A stretch of 64,000 nucleotides of DNA from JALHNI01 sp044226365 (GTDB lineage Bacteria > Acidobacteriota > Terriglobia > Bryobacterales > Bryobacteraceae): NCBI GenBank assembly GCA_044226365.1, contig JBGAHE010000004.1, positions 62,001 through 126,000 of the forward strand, read 5' to 3'. The notes under the pieces are model-generated. The model made no database searches and was not told where the DNA came from. It was given only the letters and a program-made list of their open reading frames with translations. The position numbers were made by a program, and so were the translations under genes. This document shows, piece by piece, positions 48,365-57,449 of this stretch (within the stretch, counting starts at the first letter, position 1; the number at the start of each line of letters is the position of its first letter).

Positions 48365-49641
48365 TCACTTACGCCAATTTCGAGTAATGAATAACCAGAC
48401 GGCAATCGGCAGCAGCATCACCAGCGCTGTACCCAGCGCCGCCTGCCGCACCGCCACCCCATGATCGATCGCCCAGCCGGCCAGATAGCTCGAAAGCGAG
48501 ATCGAAAGCACCATGCCGGCGAAGTCCGTCGAGAGCAGACGTCCCCGATAGGCGTCCTCGCTCCAACTCTGTAACAGATTTGTCGAGAAAACGTACGCCG
48601 TGGACGCGCCCGCATGCGCCACCGCGATCCCGGCAAAGGCTAACGCCAGCGAACTCGATTGCGATAGCGTGCCGTAACCCAACAGGATCATCGTGAAGCC
48701 GGCGGCAATGCCCCAGCGCTGCCGCCAGATGTCGTGCCCCGCCCAACGCCCGATCACCCAGGGCCCGGTCATCGCGCCAAAGCCGCGGGCCGCCATCAGC
48801 GTGCTGATGCCCATCATCGCCGCTGCCCGCGGATCGCTCGTCGACCAATAGAACGGAAACTCCCGCTCGCCCATCACGCTGAGGATCACGTAGTTCGACC
48901 CCAGCAGGCCGATGCCCGACTTCACCAGCACCGCCGCCCGGCGCTTCGCATCGCCCCACGCATAGCTGAACCCTTCGGTCAGCGACTTCAGCCCCAGCAG
49001 ATCCACCAGCGTCAATGGCGCCGCCCCTTCCAGATGCGGCTCCGTAAACCGCATGCGCGACACCAGCCACGCCGAGAATAGAAACGACACTGCGTCATAG
49101 GCGAACACGAAGTTACGCCCGAAGGCCGCCGCCATAAAGCCACCCAGCGATGAGCCCATGAAGAAAGCCACCGCCCAGGTAATGCCGCCCAGCGTATTCG
49201 CCGTCAGCCGCTCTTCTTCATTCCGGGTGATGTTCGGCACGATCGCCGCGCGCCCCGGCTCGAAGAACGCCCACATCACCGTCTCCAGCACCAACAGGAT
49301 GTAGAGCATCCACAGCCGGTCGGCGGACTGCATGAATACCATGGCCGCAATGATCGCCGCGCGCGCCAAGTCCGACCAGATAATCACCGTCTTGCGGCTG
49401 ACGCGGTCGTTCACCACGCCCGCCAACGGGCTCACAAACACCTGCGGCAGTAACTGCAGCACCAGCGTGATGCCCACGCTCTCCGCCCGCCCGGTGATCT
49501 CGAGCAGCAACTGATAGAGCACCACCGCGTACAGCCAATCGCCCACTTCGCTGATCACCTGCGCCGACCACAGTAGGCGATAATTCCGGTTGTCCCTCAG
49601 GAGCCGCCCAATCCCACCGAGCGAAATCAGAGGCGCCGGCA

Positions 49642-49642
<1 letters not shown>
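48365..49642 (-). CDS. MFS permease (MFS_3/DHA3-like)
   Basis: A 425-residue 12-helix transporter: RNYRLLWSAQVISEVGDWLY at the start, LAGVVNDRVSRKTVIIWSDL (loop 2-3 motif DRxxRK), FFEPGRAAIVPNITRNEEER, GAMTGPWVIGRWAGHDIWRQ, and FSTNLLQSWSEDAYRGRLLS, typical of the MFS_3 group of macrolide or siderophore exporters. Substrate unknown. Its ATG overlaps the trpS stop by one base (TAATG). Confidence 0.88.
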
Positions 49643-50637
<995 letters not shown>

Positions 50638-50666
50638 GAAAATGGGAGAATACCCATCGTAGCCTG

Positions 50667-51890
50667 ATGGAAACACCCGAAACAAATGAACTGGCCGGTC
50701 CTGTCCCGGCTCGCGCCACGATTGAAAAGCTCGTCTACGGCGGCCAAGGCCTCGCTCGCACCTCGAGCAAGGTCGTCATGGTCCCGTATGTCATCCCCGG
50801 TGAGACGGTCACCTGGCAAACCGTCAAAGAGCACCCCGGCCACATAGAAGCCAAGTTGCTCAACATCATCGACGCCTCCGAAGCCCGCGTCGATCCGCCC
50901 TGCCCCGTCTACGGACGCTGCGGTGGCTGCCACTACCAGCACCTCGAACCGGACATGCAGGTGGAGCACAAGAAGCGCATTCTGGCCGAGAGCCTGCAGC
51001 GCATTGGCAAGCTCACGCCTCCGGCCGAGATTCACACCCTCGCCGCCGATCCGTGGGCCTATCGGAACCGGATTCAGGTCCACTTCGAAGGCCGCAGGAT
51101 GGGCTTCCGCGCCGCCGGCTCGCACCAACTGGTGCCGATCGAAACGTGCCCCATCGCCTCACCTCTCCTGCAGAAGGCGCTCGCCGCCATCCAGGCGCGC
51201 CTGCGCGACCATCGTTTCCCGGACTTCCTCGAAGAAGTGGAACTCTTCTCCAACGAAGAGCAGGTGCAGTTCAACATTCTGCGGACCCGCCGCGGCGTCT
51301 CCAAAGACTTTTTCAGTTGGATGGCCGAAGTCATCCCCGGCGCCGATCAAAGCCGCCTCTTCTACACCGTCGGCGATCACCGCTATCGCGTCAGTTACCA
51401 GAGCTTCTTCCAGGTCAACCGATTTCTGCTTGAGCCACTGGTGGAGTTAGTCGTCGGCACGTCCCAGCCCAAATGGGCGCTCGACCTCTACGCCGGCGTG
51501 GGACTGTTCTCGGTCCCGCTGGCCAAGCGCGGCAGCCGCGTCACCGCCGTCGAAGTCGTGCGGGGCGCCGCGGCGGACCTCGAAGCCAACGCGCCCGCCA
51601 ACGTCGAAGTCGTGCAGAAGAACGTCGAGTTTTATCTCGAGAAGTTTCAAGGCCGCCCCGACATGGTCATCGCGGACCCGCCGCGCATCGGCCTCGGCAA
51701 GAAGGCCGTCGAACACCTGCGCACCATGCAGGCCGCCGAAGTGGTCCTGATCTCCTGCGACCCCACCACACTGGCTCGCGACGCAGCCGGCTTGGTCGCC
51801 GGCGGTTACGAGATCGCCTCGCTCACCATGGTCGATCTGTTTCCCCAGACCTTCCACCTCGAATCCGTTATGCGGCTGCGCTTGCGCTAA
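50667..51890 (+). CDS. 23S rRNA (uracil-5)-methyltransferase, RlmD/RumA family
   Basis: A 407-residue SAM-dependent enzyme. TRAM domain in residues 14-70 (ATIEKLVYGGQGLARTSSKV), Fe-S cysteines in PPCPVYGRCGGCHYQH and ETCPIAS, SAM-binding ALDLYAGVGLFSVPLAKRGS, IADPPRIGLG, and the catalytic Cys in VVLISCDPTTLARDAAGLVA. RlmD, RlmC and TrmA-type specificities cannot be separated by eye. TACCCA lies 10 nt before the start with no Shine-Dalgarno. The 3' end overlaps the convergent NRDE gene by 23 nt. Confidence 0.92.
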   Translation: METPETNELAGPVPARATIEKLVYGGQGLARTSSKVVMVPYVIPGETVTWQTVKEHPGHIEAKLLNIIDASEARVDPPCPVYGRCGGCHYQHLEPDMQVEHKKRILAESLQRIGKLTPPAEIHTLAADPWAYRNRIQVHFEGRRMGFRAAGSHQLVPIETCPIASPLLQKALAAIQARLRDHRFPDFLEEVELFSNEEQVQFNILRTRRGVSKDFFSWMAEVIPGADQSRLFYTVGDHRYRVSYQSFFQVNRFLLEPLVELVVGTSQPKWALDLYAGVGLFSVPLAKRGSRVTAVEVVRGAAADLEANAPANVEVVQKNVEFYLEKFQGRPDMVIADPPRIGLGKKAVEHLRTMQAAEVVLISCDPTTLARDAAGLVAGGYEIASLTMVDLFPQTFHLESVMRLRLR

Positions 51891-52602
51891 GCAGGCGCAG
51901 TTCCACCCGGCAACTCTCGCCACCCAAACACGGCGGACCGGGCGCGTAGAACAACGACGCCTGGCCCGCCCCCACCTCCACTCGCGAAAAGCTCACTGTC
52001 TCCGCATCGGTTCGATGCATACAGGGCGAATAAGCATTGACGCCTGCGCCATGGCTCCCATGAAACTCCGCCAGCGACCCGCCCCGCTGCAAGTGTGCCC
52101 GAAACATCTCCTCGCGATACCGCCGCGCCCCCGCCGAATCGAACGACGACGAACTCAGCAAGCCACACCCTGCCAGGTCCATCTCGAAGCGCCGGCTCCA
52201 GCCATCCCACTCCGCCAGCATCGTCTGGCCTCCCGGCCCCAGCATCACGACGGTGAAGGGCGAGTAGTCCTCGAGCATCACGCTCTCGAGATACGCCACC
52301 ATCCCCGCCACGGTATGCTCCGCCGCCAGTCGTGGCACCAGCCAACCCCGGCTGCGCGTCCCCGCCAGCGCCCGCGGCGGTTCCTTCGTCAGGTTCGCGC
52401 CGTTTAGCAAACAGACGGTGAGGCCGCTTTCGTTCACCGCGATCCACGTACCGCCACGGTCAGGATCGAGCGGTGCGATGAACCGCACGCCTTCCCGCAT
52501 CTCCACCGCTGGCGGAAACGCCGTCTGCCTCGTATTCACTTCGTCGCGATTGCAGCAAAGCTGATAGCCTGGCGGCTCATGCCGCCAACTCACCGTGCAC
52601 AT
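51868..52602 (-). CDS. NRDE-family (TANGO2-like) protein
   Basis: A 244-residue protein beginning MCTVSWRHEPPGYQLCCNRD, with Cys at position 2 as a possible N-terminal nucleophile and the eponymous NRDE motif at residues 18-21. GGTWIAVNESGLTVCLLNGA and SPFTVVMLGPGGQTMLAEWD fit the Ntn-hydrolase-like fold. Family function unsettled; TANGO2 homologues are linked to haem or acyl-lipid handling. The ATG overlaps the DinB-like stop (TGATG), so the two are coupled. Confidence 0.8.
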   Translation of the reverse strand: MCTVSWRHEPPGYQLCCNRDEVNTRQTAFPPAVEMREGVRFIAPLDPDRGGTWIAVNESGLTVCLLNGANLTKEPPRALAGTRSRGWLVPRLAAEHTVAGMVAYLESVMLEDYSPFTVVMLGPGGQTMLAEWDGWSRRFEMDLAGCGLLSSSSFDSAGARRYREEMFRAHLQRGGSLAEFHGSHGAGVNAYSPCMHRTDAETVSFSRVEVGAGQASLFYAPGPPCLGGESCRVELRLLSASAAA

Positions 52603-53105
52603 CACGCCGCCCTTTCCCGTTCGTAGCGCAGCGTGGACGGCGCCATGCCGAACGACGCATCCAGGGTGACTCCCTGCGCCCGCAGCGTCATCGCGATCAG
52701 CGCGAAATGGTGAATCGTGTGGCTGCTCAGCACCTGCAACTCGCGCCGCAACGACGAGCGCAGCCAACCGTCCTCTCCAGCCTCCGCATCCTCGCGCCGC
52801 ACCAGCAGTTCGCCATCCGCTCGCAGTTCGCGCAACGCGCACTGCAGACGATGAATCCGCTCGAGCGCCACCCCGCGCACCGTGGCCGTCCGCTCGCAGC
52901 GCGTTCGCGCGTCGTAGTCGATTCGGCCGGTCTGCACGCCGGCCAGGAAGCTGTCATAGAAGTCAAGTACATGGCGCAGGTGGCCTCCCGCGCGGTGCGG
53001 CGCAAAGCCGGCCGGCGTGGTGCTGTAACTGGCGTCATCCAGACGCCTGAGCAGCGCGGCGGCCTGCTCCAGCCAGCGCAAGTTGATCTCAATCAGCGGA
53101 GTCAT
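52602..53105 (-). CDS. DinB-like four-helix-bundle protein
   Basis: A 167-residue protein from ATG 53105 (MTPLIEINLRWLEQAAALLR). HLRHVLDFYDSFLAGVQTG near residue 43 and VLSSHTIHHFALIAMTLRAQ near 135 give the three-His metal site of the DinB/YfiT superfamily. Members are thiol-dependent metalloenzymes; the substrate is unknown. Co-translated with the NRDE gene and divergent from the aquaporin. Confidence 0.7.
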   Translation of the reverse strand: MTPLIEINLRWLEQAAALLRRLDDASYSTTPAGFAPHRAGGHLRHVLDFYDSFLAGVQTGRIDYDARTRCERTATVRGVALERIHRLQCALRELRADGELLVRREDAEAGEDGWLRSSLRRELQVLSSHTIHHFALIAMTLRAQGVTLDASFGMAPSTLRYERERAA

Positions 53106-53185
53106 CGCCGCATGAATCCTCGGTCCCGGGGCCTTTATTCCAGGGAATAACTGGCGGCCCACGGCGCATTCAGCCCGTGACTTTC

Positions 53186-53986
53186 ATGCGCCTCATCGAC
53201 GCCCTCAGAATCGGCTGGCCCGAGTACCTCATGGAAGCGGCCGGCCTCGGCCTCTTCATGCTCTCCGCCTGCGGTTTCGCTGTCCTGCTCGAGCACCCCG
53301 GCTCGCCCGTTCGCCAGGCGATCGCCGGCGAGCTGCTGCGCCGCGCCCTGATGGGTCTGGCCATGGGACTCACCGCGCTCTTCCTGATTCGATCTCCTTG
53401 GGGCCAGCAATCGGGCGCACACTACAATCCCGCCGTCACGCTCACCTTCTTCACTCTCGGCAAGGTCAGTGCCGCCCGCGCCGCGTTCTATGTCCTGGCG
53501 CAATTCGCGGGTGGCGCCGCCGGAGTGGGCCTCGCCAGCCTCCTGCTCGGCAGTTGGCTTGAACCTCTGCACTACGTCGCCACCGAGCCAGGCCCCACGG
53601 GCGTGCCGATCGCGTTTCTCGCCGAGCTTCTGATCTCCGCCCTCCTGATGACTACCGTCCTGCGCGCGTCCAATTCGCCGGCGTACGCCTCCTGGACGCC
53701 CTATCTCGCCGCCACGCTCATCGCGAGCTTCATCACCTTCGAGGCTCCTTACTCCGGCATGAGCATGAATCCCGCGCGCACTTTCGCGTCGGCCGTCGCC
53801 AGCCAACGCTGGACAGCTTTCTACATCTATCTTTTCGCCCCTACGGCCGGTATGTTACTGGCCGCCGCGCTTCACCATCTCACTCACCAACGCACTTACT
53901 GCGCCAAGTTACATCATCAAAACCACAAACGTTGCCTCTTCCGATGCAACTACGGAGAACTGCATGGAAAACCACTCCATCTATGA
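53186..53986 (+). CDS. MIP-family aquaporin with Cys/His-rich tail
   Basis: A 266-residue channel from ATG 53186; GTG 53177 would add three residues. Six helices and two half-helices with NPA boxes: QSGAHYNPAVTLTFFTLGK and GMSMNPARTFASAVASQRW. Arg directly after the second NPA is the selectivity-filter residue. Residues about 238-266 form an unusual tail with YCAKLHHQNHKRCLFRC, a possible metal-binding motif. The 3' end overlaps the GMC gene by 23 nt, indicating tight coupling. Water, glycerol or other small neutral solute transport. Confidence 0.9.
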   Translation: MRLIDALRIGWPEYLMEAAGLGLFMLSACGFAVLLEHPGSPVRQAIAGELLRRALMGLAMGLTALFLIRSPWGQQSGAHYNPAVTLTFFTLGKVSAARAAFYVLAQFAGGAAGVGLASLLLGSWLEPLHYVATEPGPTGVPIAFLAELLISALLMTTVLRASNSPAYASWTPYLAATLIASFITFEAPYSGMSMNPARTFASAVASQRWTAFYIYLFAPTAGMLLAAALHHLTHQRTYCAKLHHQNHKRCLFRCNYGELHGKPLHL

Positions 53987-55535
53987 CGTCATCATCATCG
54001 GCACGGGTGCCGGCGGAGGCACGCTGGCCCGCCGGCTCGCCCCCACCGGCAAACGCATCCTGATCCTCGAACGCGGCGACTATGTCCCGCGGGAGAAAGA
54101 CAACTGGAACTCGAACGCCGTCAACCTGAAGGGCAAGTACCAGACGAAGGAACTCTGGCGCGACGCCGACGGCCGCCCGCTGCACCCGCACACCAACTAC
54201 TGCGTGGGCGGGAACACGAAGTTCTACGGCGCCGCCCTCTTCCGCCTGCGTCAGCAGGACTTCGGCGAGCTCCCTCACCACGGTGGCATCTCGCCCGCCT
54301 GGCCGATCGACTACGACACCCTCGAGCCCTATTACACCGAGGCCGAGCACCTCTATCACGTTCATGGCCAGCGCGGTGAAGATCCTACCGAGCCGCCCCG
54401 CAGCGGCGACTACCCGCACCCGGCCGTCTCCCACGAGCCTCGCCTACAGCAATTGAGCGACGACTTCCGCAACCAGGGGCTCCGCCCCTTCCACACGCCC
54501 CTCGGCGTGATGCTCAACGAGCGGGACCGACCCCACAGCTCATGCATCCGCTGCGGCACCTGCGACGGCTTCCCCTGCTTATTGAACGCCAAGGCCGACG
54601 CGCAAGTCGCCGGCATCGACCCGGCGCTGAGCTTTCCCAACGTCACGCTACTCACCGGCGCCTATGTGGAGCGCTTGCTCACTTCGCCCTCGGGGCGCGA
54701 GGTCACTGCGGTTGAAGTCACGCGCGATGGCCTCCGCGAGCGTTACACGGCTAGCGTCGTCGTAGTCGCCTGCGGCGCCATCAACTCCGCTGCCCTGCTT
54801 CTGCGCTCCGCCAATGAACAGCACCCCCACGGCCTCGCCAATGGTTCGGATGTCGTCGGCCGCCATTACATGGGCCACATCAACTCCGTGCTGATGGCTG
54901 TCTCCAAGTGCCCCAATCCCACCGTCTTTCAGAAGTCCCTCTCCGTCAACGACTACTACTTCGGCGAAAAGGACTGGCCGTATCCCATGGGCCACATCTC
55001 CTTCGTCGGCAAGCTGGATGGCGAAACGCTGAAGGCCGGTGCACCCGCGCTCGCCCCCGGCTTCACGCTCGACCTAATGGCCAACCACTCGCTCGACTTC
55101 TGGCTTACCTCCGAGGACTTACCCGATCCCGACAATCGCGTCACGCTCGACCGCGACGGCACCATCGTCCTCAGCTACCGCCCCAATAACGAGGCCGGCC
55201 ACCTCCGCCTCACCGAACGGCTCAAGGACGCCATGCGCCAGCAGACCGGCTGCCACCTCCACGGCCACGACTGTCATCAAGGCCTCTTCTCCCGCAATCT
55301 CTTCCTCGGCCAGCGCATCCCTCTCGCCGGGGTCGCGCATCAGAACGGCACCATCCGCTTCGGCCACGACCCGCGGACTTCGGCGCTCAATGCCGATTGC
55401 CGCGCGCACGAAGTCGACAACCTGTACGTCGTCGACGGCAGCTTCTTTCCCTCGAGCGCCGCCGTCAACCCCGCCCTCACGATCATGGCCAACGCCCTGC
55501 GCGTCGGCGACCATCTGAAGGCGAGGTTACAGTAA
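53964..55535 (+). CDS. GMC-family FAD oxidoreductase
   Basis: A 523-residue enzyme. GGAG lies 6 nt before ATG 53964. FAD-binding Rossmann motif VIIIGTGAGGGTLARRLAP at residues 9-27, then ILILERGDYVPRE; HTNYCVGGNTKFYGAALFRL is the GMC signature loop; SSCIRCGTCDGFPCLLNAKA has a Cys cluster; VVDGSFFPSSAAVNPALTIM is the C-terminal GMC_oxred_C signature with Asn as catalytic partner and the His in QTGCHLHGHDCH as candidate base. No signal peptide. It would oxidise an alcohol or sugar. Flanked by aquaporin and VOC genes in one operon. Confidence 0.92.
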   Translation: MENHSIYDVIIIGTGAGGGTLARRLAPTGKRILILERGDYVPREKDNWNSNAVNLKGKYQTKELWRDADGRPLHPHTNYCVGGNTKFYGAALFRLRQQDFGELPHHGGISPAWPIDYDTLEPYYTEAEHLYHVHGQRGEDPTEPPRSGDYPHPAVSHEPRLQQLSDDFRNQGLRPFHTPLGVMLNERDRPHSSCIRCGTCDGFPCLLNAKADAQVAGIDPALSFPNVTLLTGAYVERLLTSPSGREVTAVEVTRDGLRERYTASVVVVACGAINSAALLLRSANEQHPHGLANGSDVVGRHYMGHINSVLMAVSKCPNPTVFQKSLSVNDYYFGEKDWPYPMGHISFVGKLDGETLKAGAPALAPGFTLDLMANHSLDFWLTSEDLPDPDNRVTLDRDGTIVLSYRPNNEAGHLRLTERLKDAMRQQTGCHLHGHDCHQGLFSRNLFLGQRIPLAGVAHQNGTIRFGHDPRTSALNADCRAHEVDNLYVVDGSFFPSSAAVNPALTIMANALRVGDHLKARLQ

Positions 55536-55536
55536 C

Positions 55537-56535
55537 ATGCTCCGTCACTTACTCACTCTCGCTCTCGCTCTGCCCCTCCTGGCGCACGACGCGCCCTTAG
55601 TGCAGAAGGTAGATTCGATTGGCATCACCGTTTCGGATCTCGACCGTTCACTCGACTTCTACACCAAGGTCTTGCACTTCGAGAAAGTCAGCGAGTACGA
55701 AGCCGCCGGCGACGCCTACGAGCATCTCCAAGGCCTCTTCGGACTTCGCCAGCGGACCGCTCGCCTTCGCCTCGGCGCCGAGTTTCTCGAGCTCACCGAG
55801 TATCTCGCCCCGCGCGGCGCGCCCCTGCCCGCTGATTCGCGCAGCAATGATCTCTGGTTCCAACACGTCGCGCTCATCGTGCGGGACGTGGATGCCGCCT
55901 ATCGTTGGCTCCGCAGTCACAAAGTACGCCACGCCTCCAGCGGCCCGCAACGCCTGCCGAATTGGAACCCGCATGCCGGCGGCATCCAGGCTTTTTACTT
56001 CCAGGATCCCGACGGACACACCTTGGAGATTCTCGCCTTCCCTCCGGATAAGGGCAGTAAGTGGCACGCCCGGGCCGCGCGCACCGATGCTTTGTTTCTG
56101 GGAATAGATCACACCGCCATCGTGATTTCAGACACAGAAGCCAGCCTTCGTTTCTACCGCGACTTACTGGGCTGCCAGGTCGCCGGCGAGAGCGAGAACT
56201 ACGGTCCCGAGCAGGAGCACCTGAATAACGTCTTCGGCGCTCGCTTACGGATCACTGCCGTGCGCGCCGCCGAAGGCCCGGGGATTGAGTTCCTGGAGTA
56301 TCTCGCGCCGCGCGATGGCCGCCCTTTCCCGCCCGGCACCAAGGTGAATGACCTGGTGCATTGGCAAACCCGCTTTTCCGGAAGCCGTGCGGCCGAAGCC
56401 GCGCAGGCCTTTCGTCAAGCCCGGTCCCCGCTGGTCTCCTCCGGCCTCATTGAGATGCCCGGTCCGGAGGCAGGGTTCCGGAGGTCCCTGATCGTTCGCG
56501 ATCCCGATGGCCACGCCATCCAATACGTCGAGTAA
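55537..56535 (+). CDS. exported double VOC (glyoxalase/dioxygenase fold) protein
   Basis: A 332-residue protein starting 1 nt after the GMC stop. N-terminal signal peptide (residues 1-16, ALALPLLAHD). Two VOC modules: VDSIGITVSDLDRSLDFYTK (about 27-165) and IDHTAIVISDTEASLRFYRD (about 188-330), each with paired beta-alpha-beta-beta-beta units. Metal-ligand candidates are in LWFQHVALIVRD, DPDGHTLEILAF, GIDHTAIV and DPDGHAIQYVE. Could be a glyoxalase, epimerase or dioxygenase. Possibly processes the product of the GMC enzyme. Confidence 0.88.
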   Translation: MLRHLLTLALALPLLAHDAPLVQKVDSIGITVSDLDRSLDFYTKVLHFEKVSEYEAAGDAYEHLQGLFGLRQRTARLRLGAEFLELTEYLAPRGAPLPADSRSNDLWFQHVALIVRDVDAAYRWLRSHKVRHASSGPQRLPNWNPHAGGIQAFYFQDPDGHTLEILAFPPDKGSKWHARAARTDALFLGIDHTAIVISDTEASLRFYRDLLGCQVAGESENYGPEQEHLNNVFGARLRITAVRAAEGPGIEFLEYLAPRDGRPFPPGTKVNDLVHWQTRFSGSRAAEAAQAFRQARSPLVSSGLIEMPGPEAGFRRSLIVRDPDGHAIQYVE

Positions 56536-56548
56536 TTCCTAAGGAGAA

Positions 56549-56938
56549 ATGACTATGTTGAAACTGTCCGCCTTCGCCCTCACGGCCGTCCTGGCCGCCA
56601 CGCTCGCCTGGGCTGCGCCCAAATCGGATATGCAGGTTTCCGGCATGTTCCAAGGCCCCAAAGCCAACACCGGCAACGTCACCCATCTCTATGAGAACGG
56701 AAAGAGCCTGCTGCGCGTCTCGAGCGACTTCAAGGTGCCCGATACGCCGGCTCCCACCTGGCGCGTGATCGACACCAAGGGCAACGTCTACACGCTGGAC
56801 GCCTTCAAGATCAAAGGCGGCGAGAAGCGTGAAGTCGTGGTGCCCAACTACATTCCCAACATCGCGAAGGTCCAGGTCTACTGCGCCTGGGCTGAAGTGA
56901 TCCTCGGTGAGACCAGCTTCTCCTCACCGGTGAAGTAG
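56549..56938 (+). CDS. small secreted protein, DM13-like
   Basis: A 129-residue protein; AAGGAG precedes ATG 56549 (ATG 56555 also possible). Signal peptide to about residue 23 (AVLAATLAWAA). The mature domain has GMFQGPKANTGNVTHLYENG, DFKVPDTPAPTWRVIDTKGN and IAKVQVYCAWAEVILGETSF, reminiscent of the DM13 electron-transfer-associated fold with its single conserved Cys. The match is by pattern only. Last gene of the aquaporin-GMC-VOC cluster; a strong terminator follows. Confidence 0.6.
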   Translation: MTMLKLSAFALTAVLAATLAWAAPKSDMQVSGMFQGPKANTGNVTHLYENGKSLLRVSSDFKVPDTPAPTWRVIDTKGNVYTLDAFKIKGGEKREVVVPNYIPNIAKVQVYCAWAEVILGETSFSSPVK

Positions 56939-56964
56939 CGCGCTCGCCGAAGCCCGCGTCTGGA

Positions 56965-56993
56965 GCCGCGCCGGTCACCGCCGGCGCGGCTTT
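56965..56993 (+). terminator. intrinsic terminator
   Basis: GCCGCGCCGG (56965-56974) pairs perfectly with CCGGCGCGGC (56981-56990) over a 6-nt loop and is followed by TTT. Ends the aquaporin-GMC-VOC transcript. Confidence 0.75.
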
Positions 56994-56997
56994 CTGC

Positions 56998-57351
56998 TTA
57001 GTGGTTCTTGTGCTGCCAGCAAAACTTGCTCCCGGCTTCCGCACTGCGGGTGCATCGCTTGCCGTCACGCGTCACCGAGACGCAGCGGATCACGGCCTTT
57101 TTCGGACTGGGCTCCGCGCTGAGCGCCGCCTCGTCGCGCCAGGAAGTCGCAGGCGCGGGCGGTGCGCCCGGCTCGGCACTGCGCGCCTCTTCGAGGATCT
57201 GCAACTCCAGTTCGAGCGCTGCTAGTTTCGCCTTTACTTCGGCCATCTGGCGCAGGATCACTGCCCGGCGCTCCACATAGTCCTTCTTCGACCCCTGCCC
57301 GCACAACAGCGCAGCAAGCATCAAGGCCGCTAACGGCACACGCATCCTCAT
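56998..57351 (-). CDS. small secreted coiled-coil protein with Cys-His motif
   Basis: A 117-residue protein from ATG 57351 (MRMRVPLAALMLAALLCGQG); signal peptide or lipobox near LLCGQ. Residues about 25-58 form a coiled coil (VILRQMAEVKAKLAALELEL), then a Pro/Ala linker, and at the C-terminus IRCVSVTRDGKRCTRSAEAG followed by SKFCWQHKNH: a Cys-x8-Cys-x10-Cys-x2-His pattern like small zinc-ribbon tails (DUF5763-like). Unknown role. Divergent from the PSD1 gene. Confidence 0.65.
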   Translation of the reverse strand: MRMRVPLAALMLAALLCGQGSKKDYVERRAVILRQMAEVKAKLAALELELQILEEARSAEPGAPPAPATSWRDEAALSAEPSPKKAVIRCVSVTRDGKRCTRSAEAGSKFCWQHKNH

Positions 57352-57437
57352 ATCAATAAGTAGGTTCAGCGCGGGAAAAATCTCCTAAATTTTTTCGATG
57401 CCCCCGATTCCCAGGCTGCCTCCCAAGCCCGGTTTGC

Positions 57438-57443
57438 TATCCT
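57438..57443 (+). promoter_or_regulatory. -10-like box TATCCT before the PSD1 gene
   Basis: TATCCT ends 6 nt before ATG 57450; no Shine-Dalgarno between, so the mRNA is probably leaderless. Confidence 0.4.
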
Positions 57444-57449
57444 TCGGCC

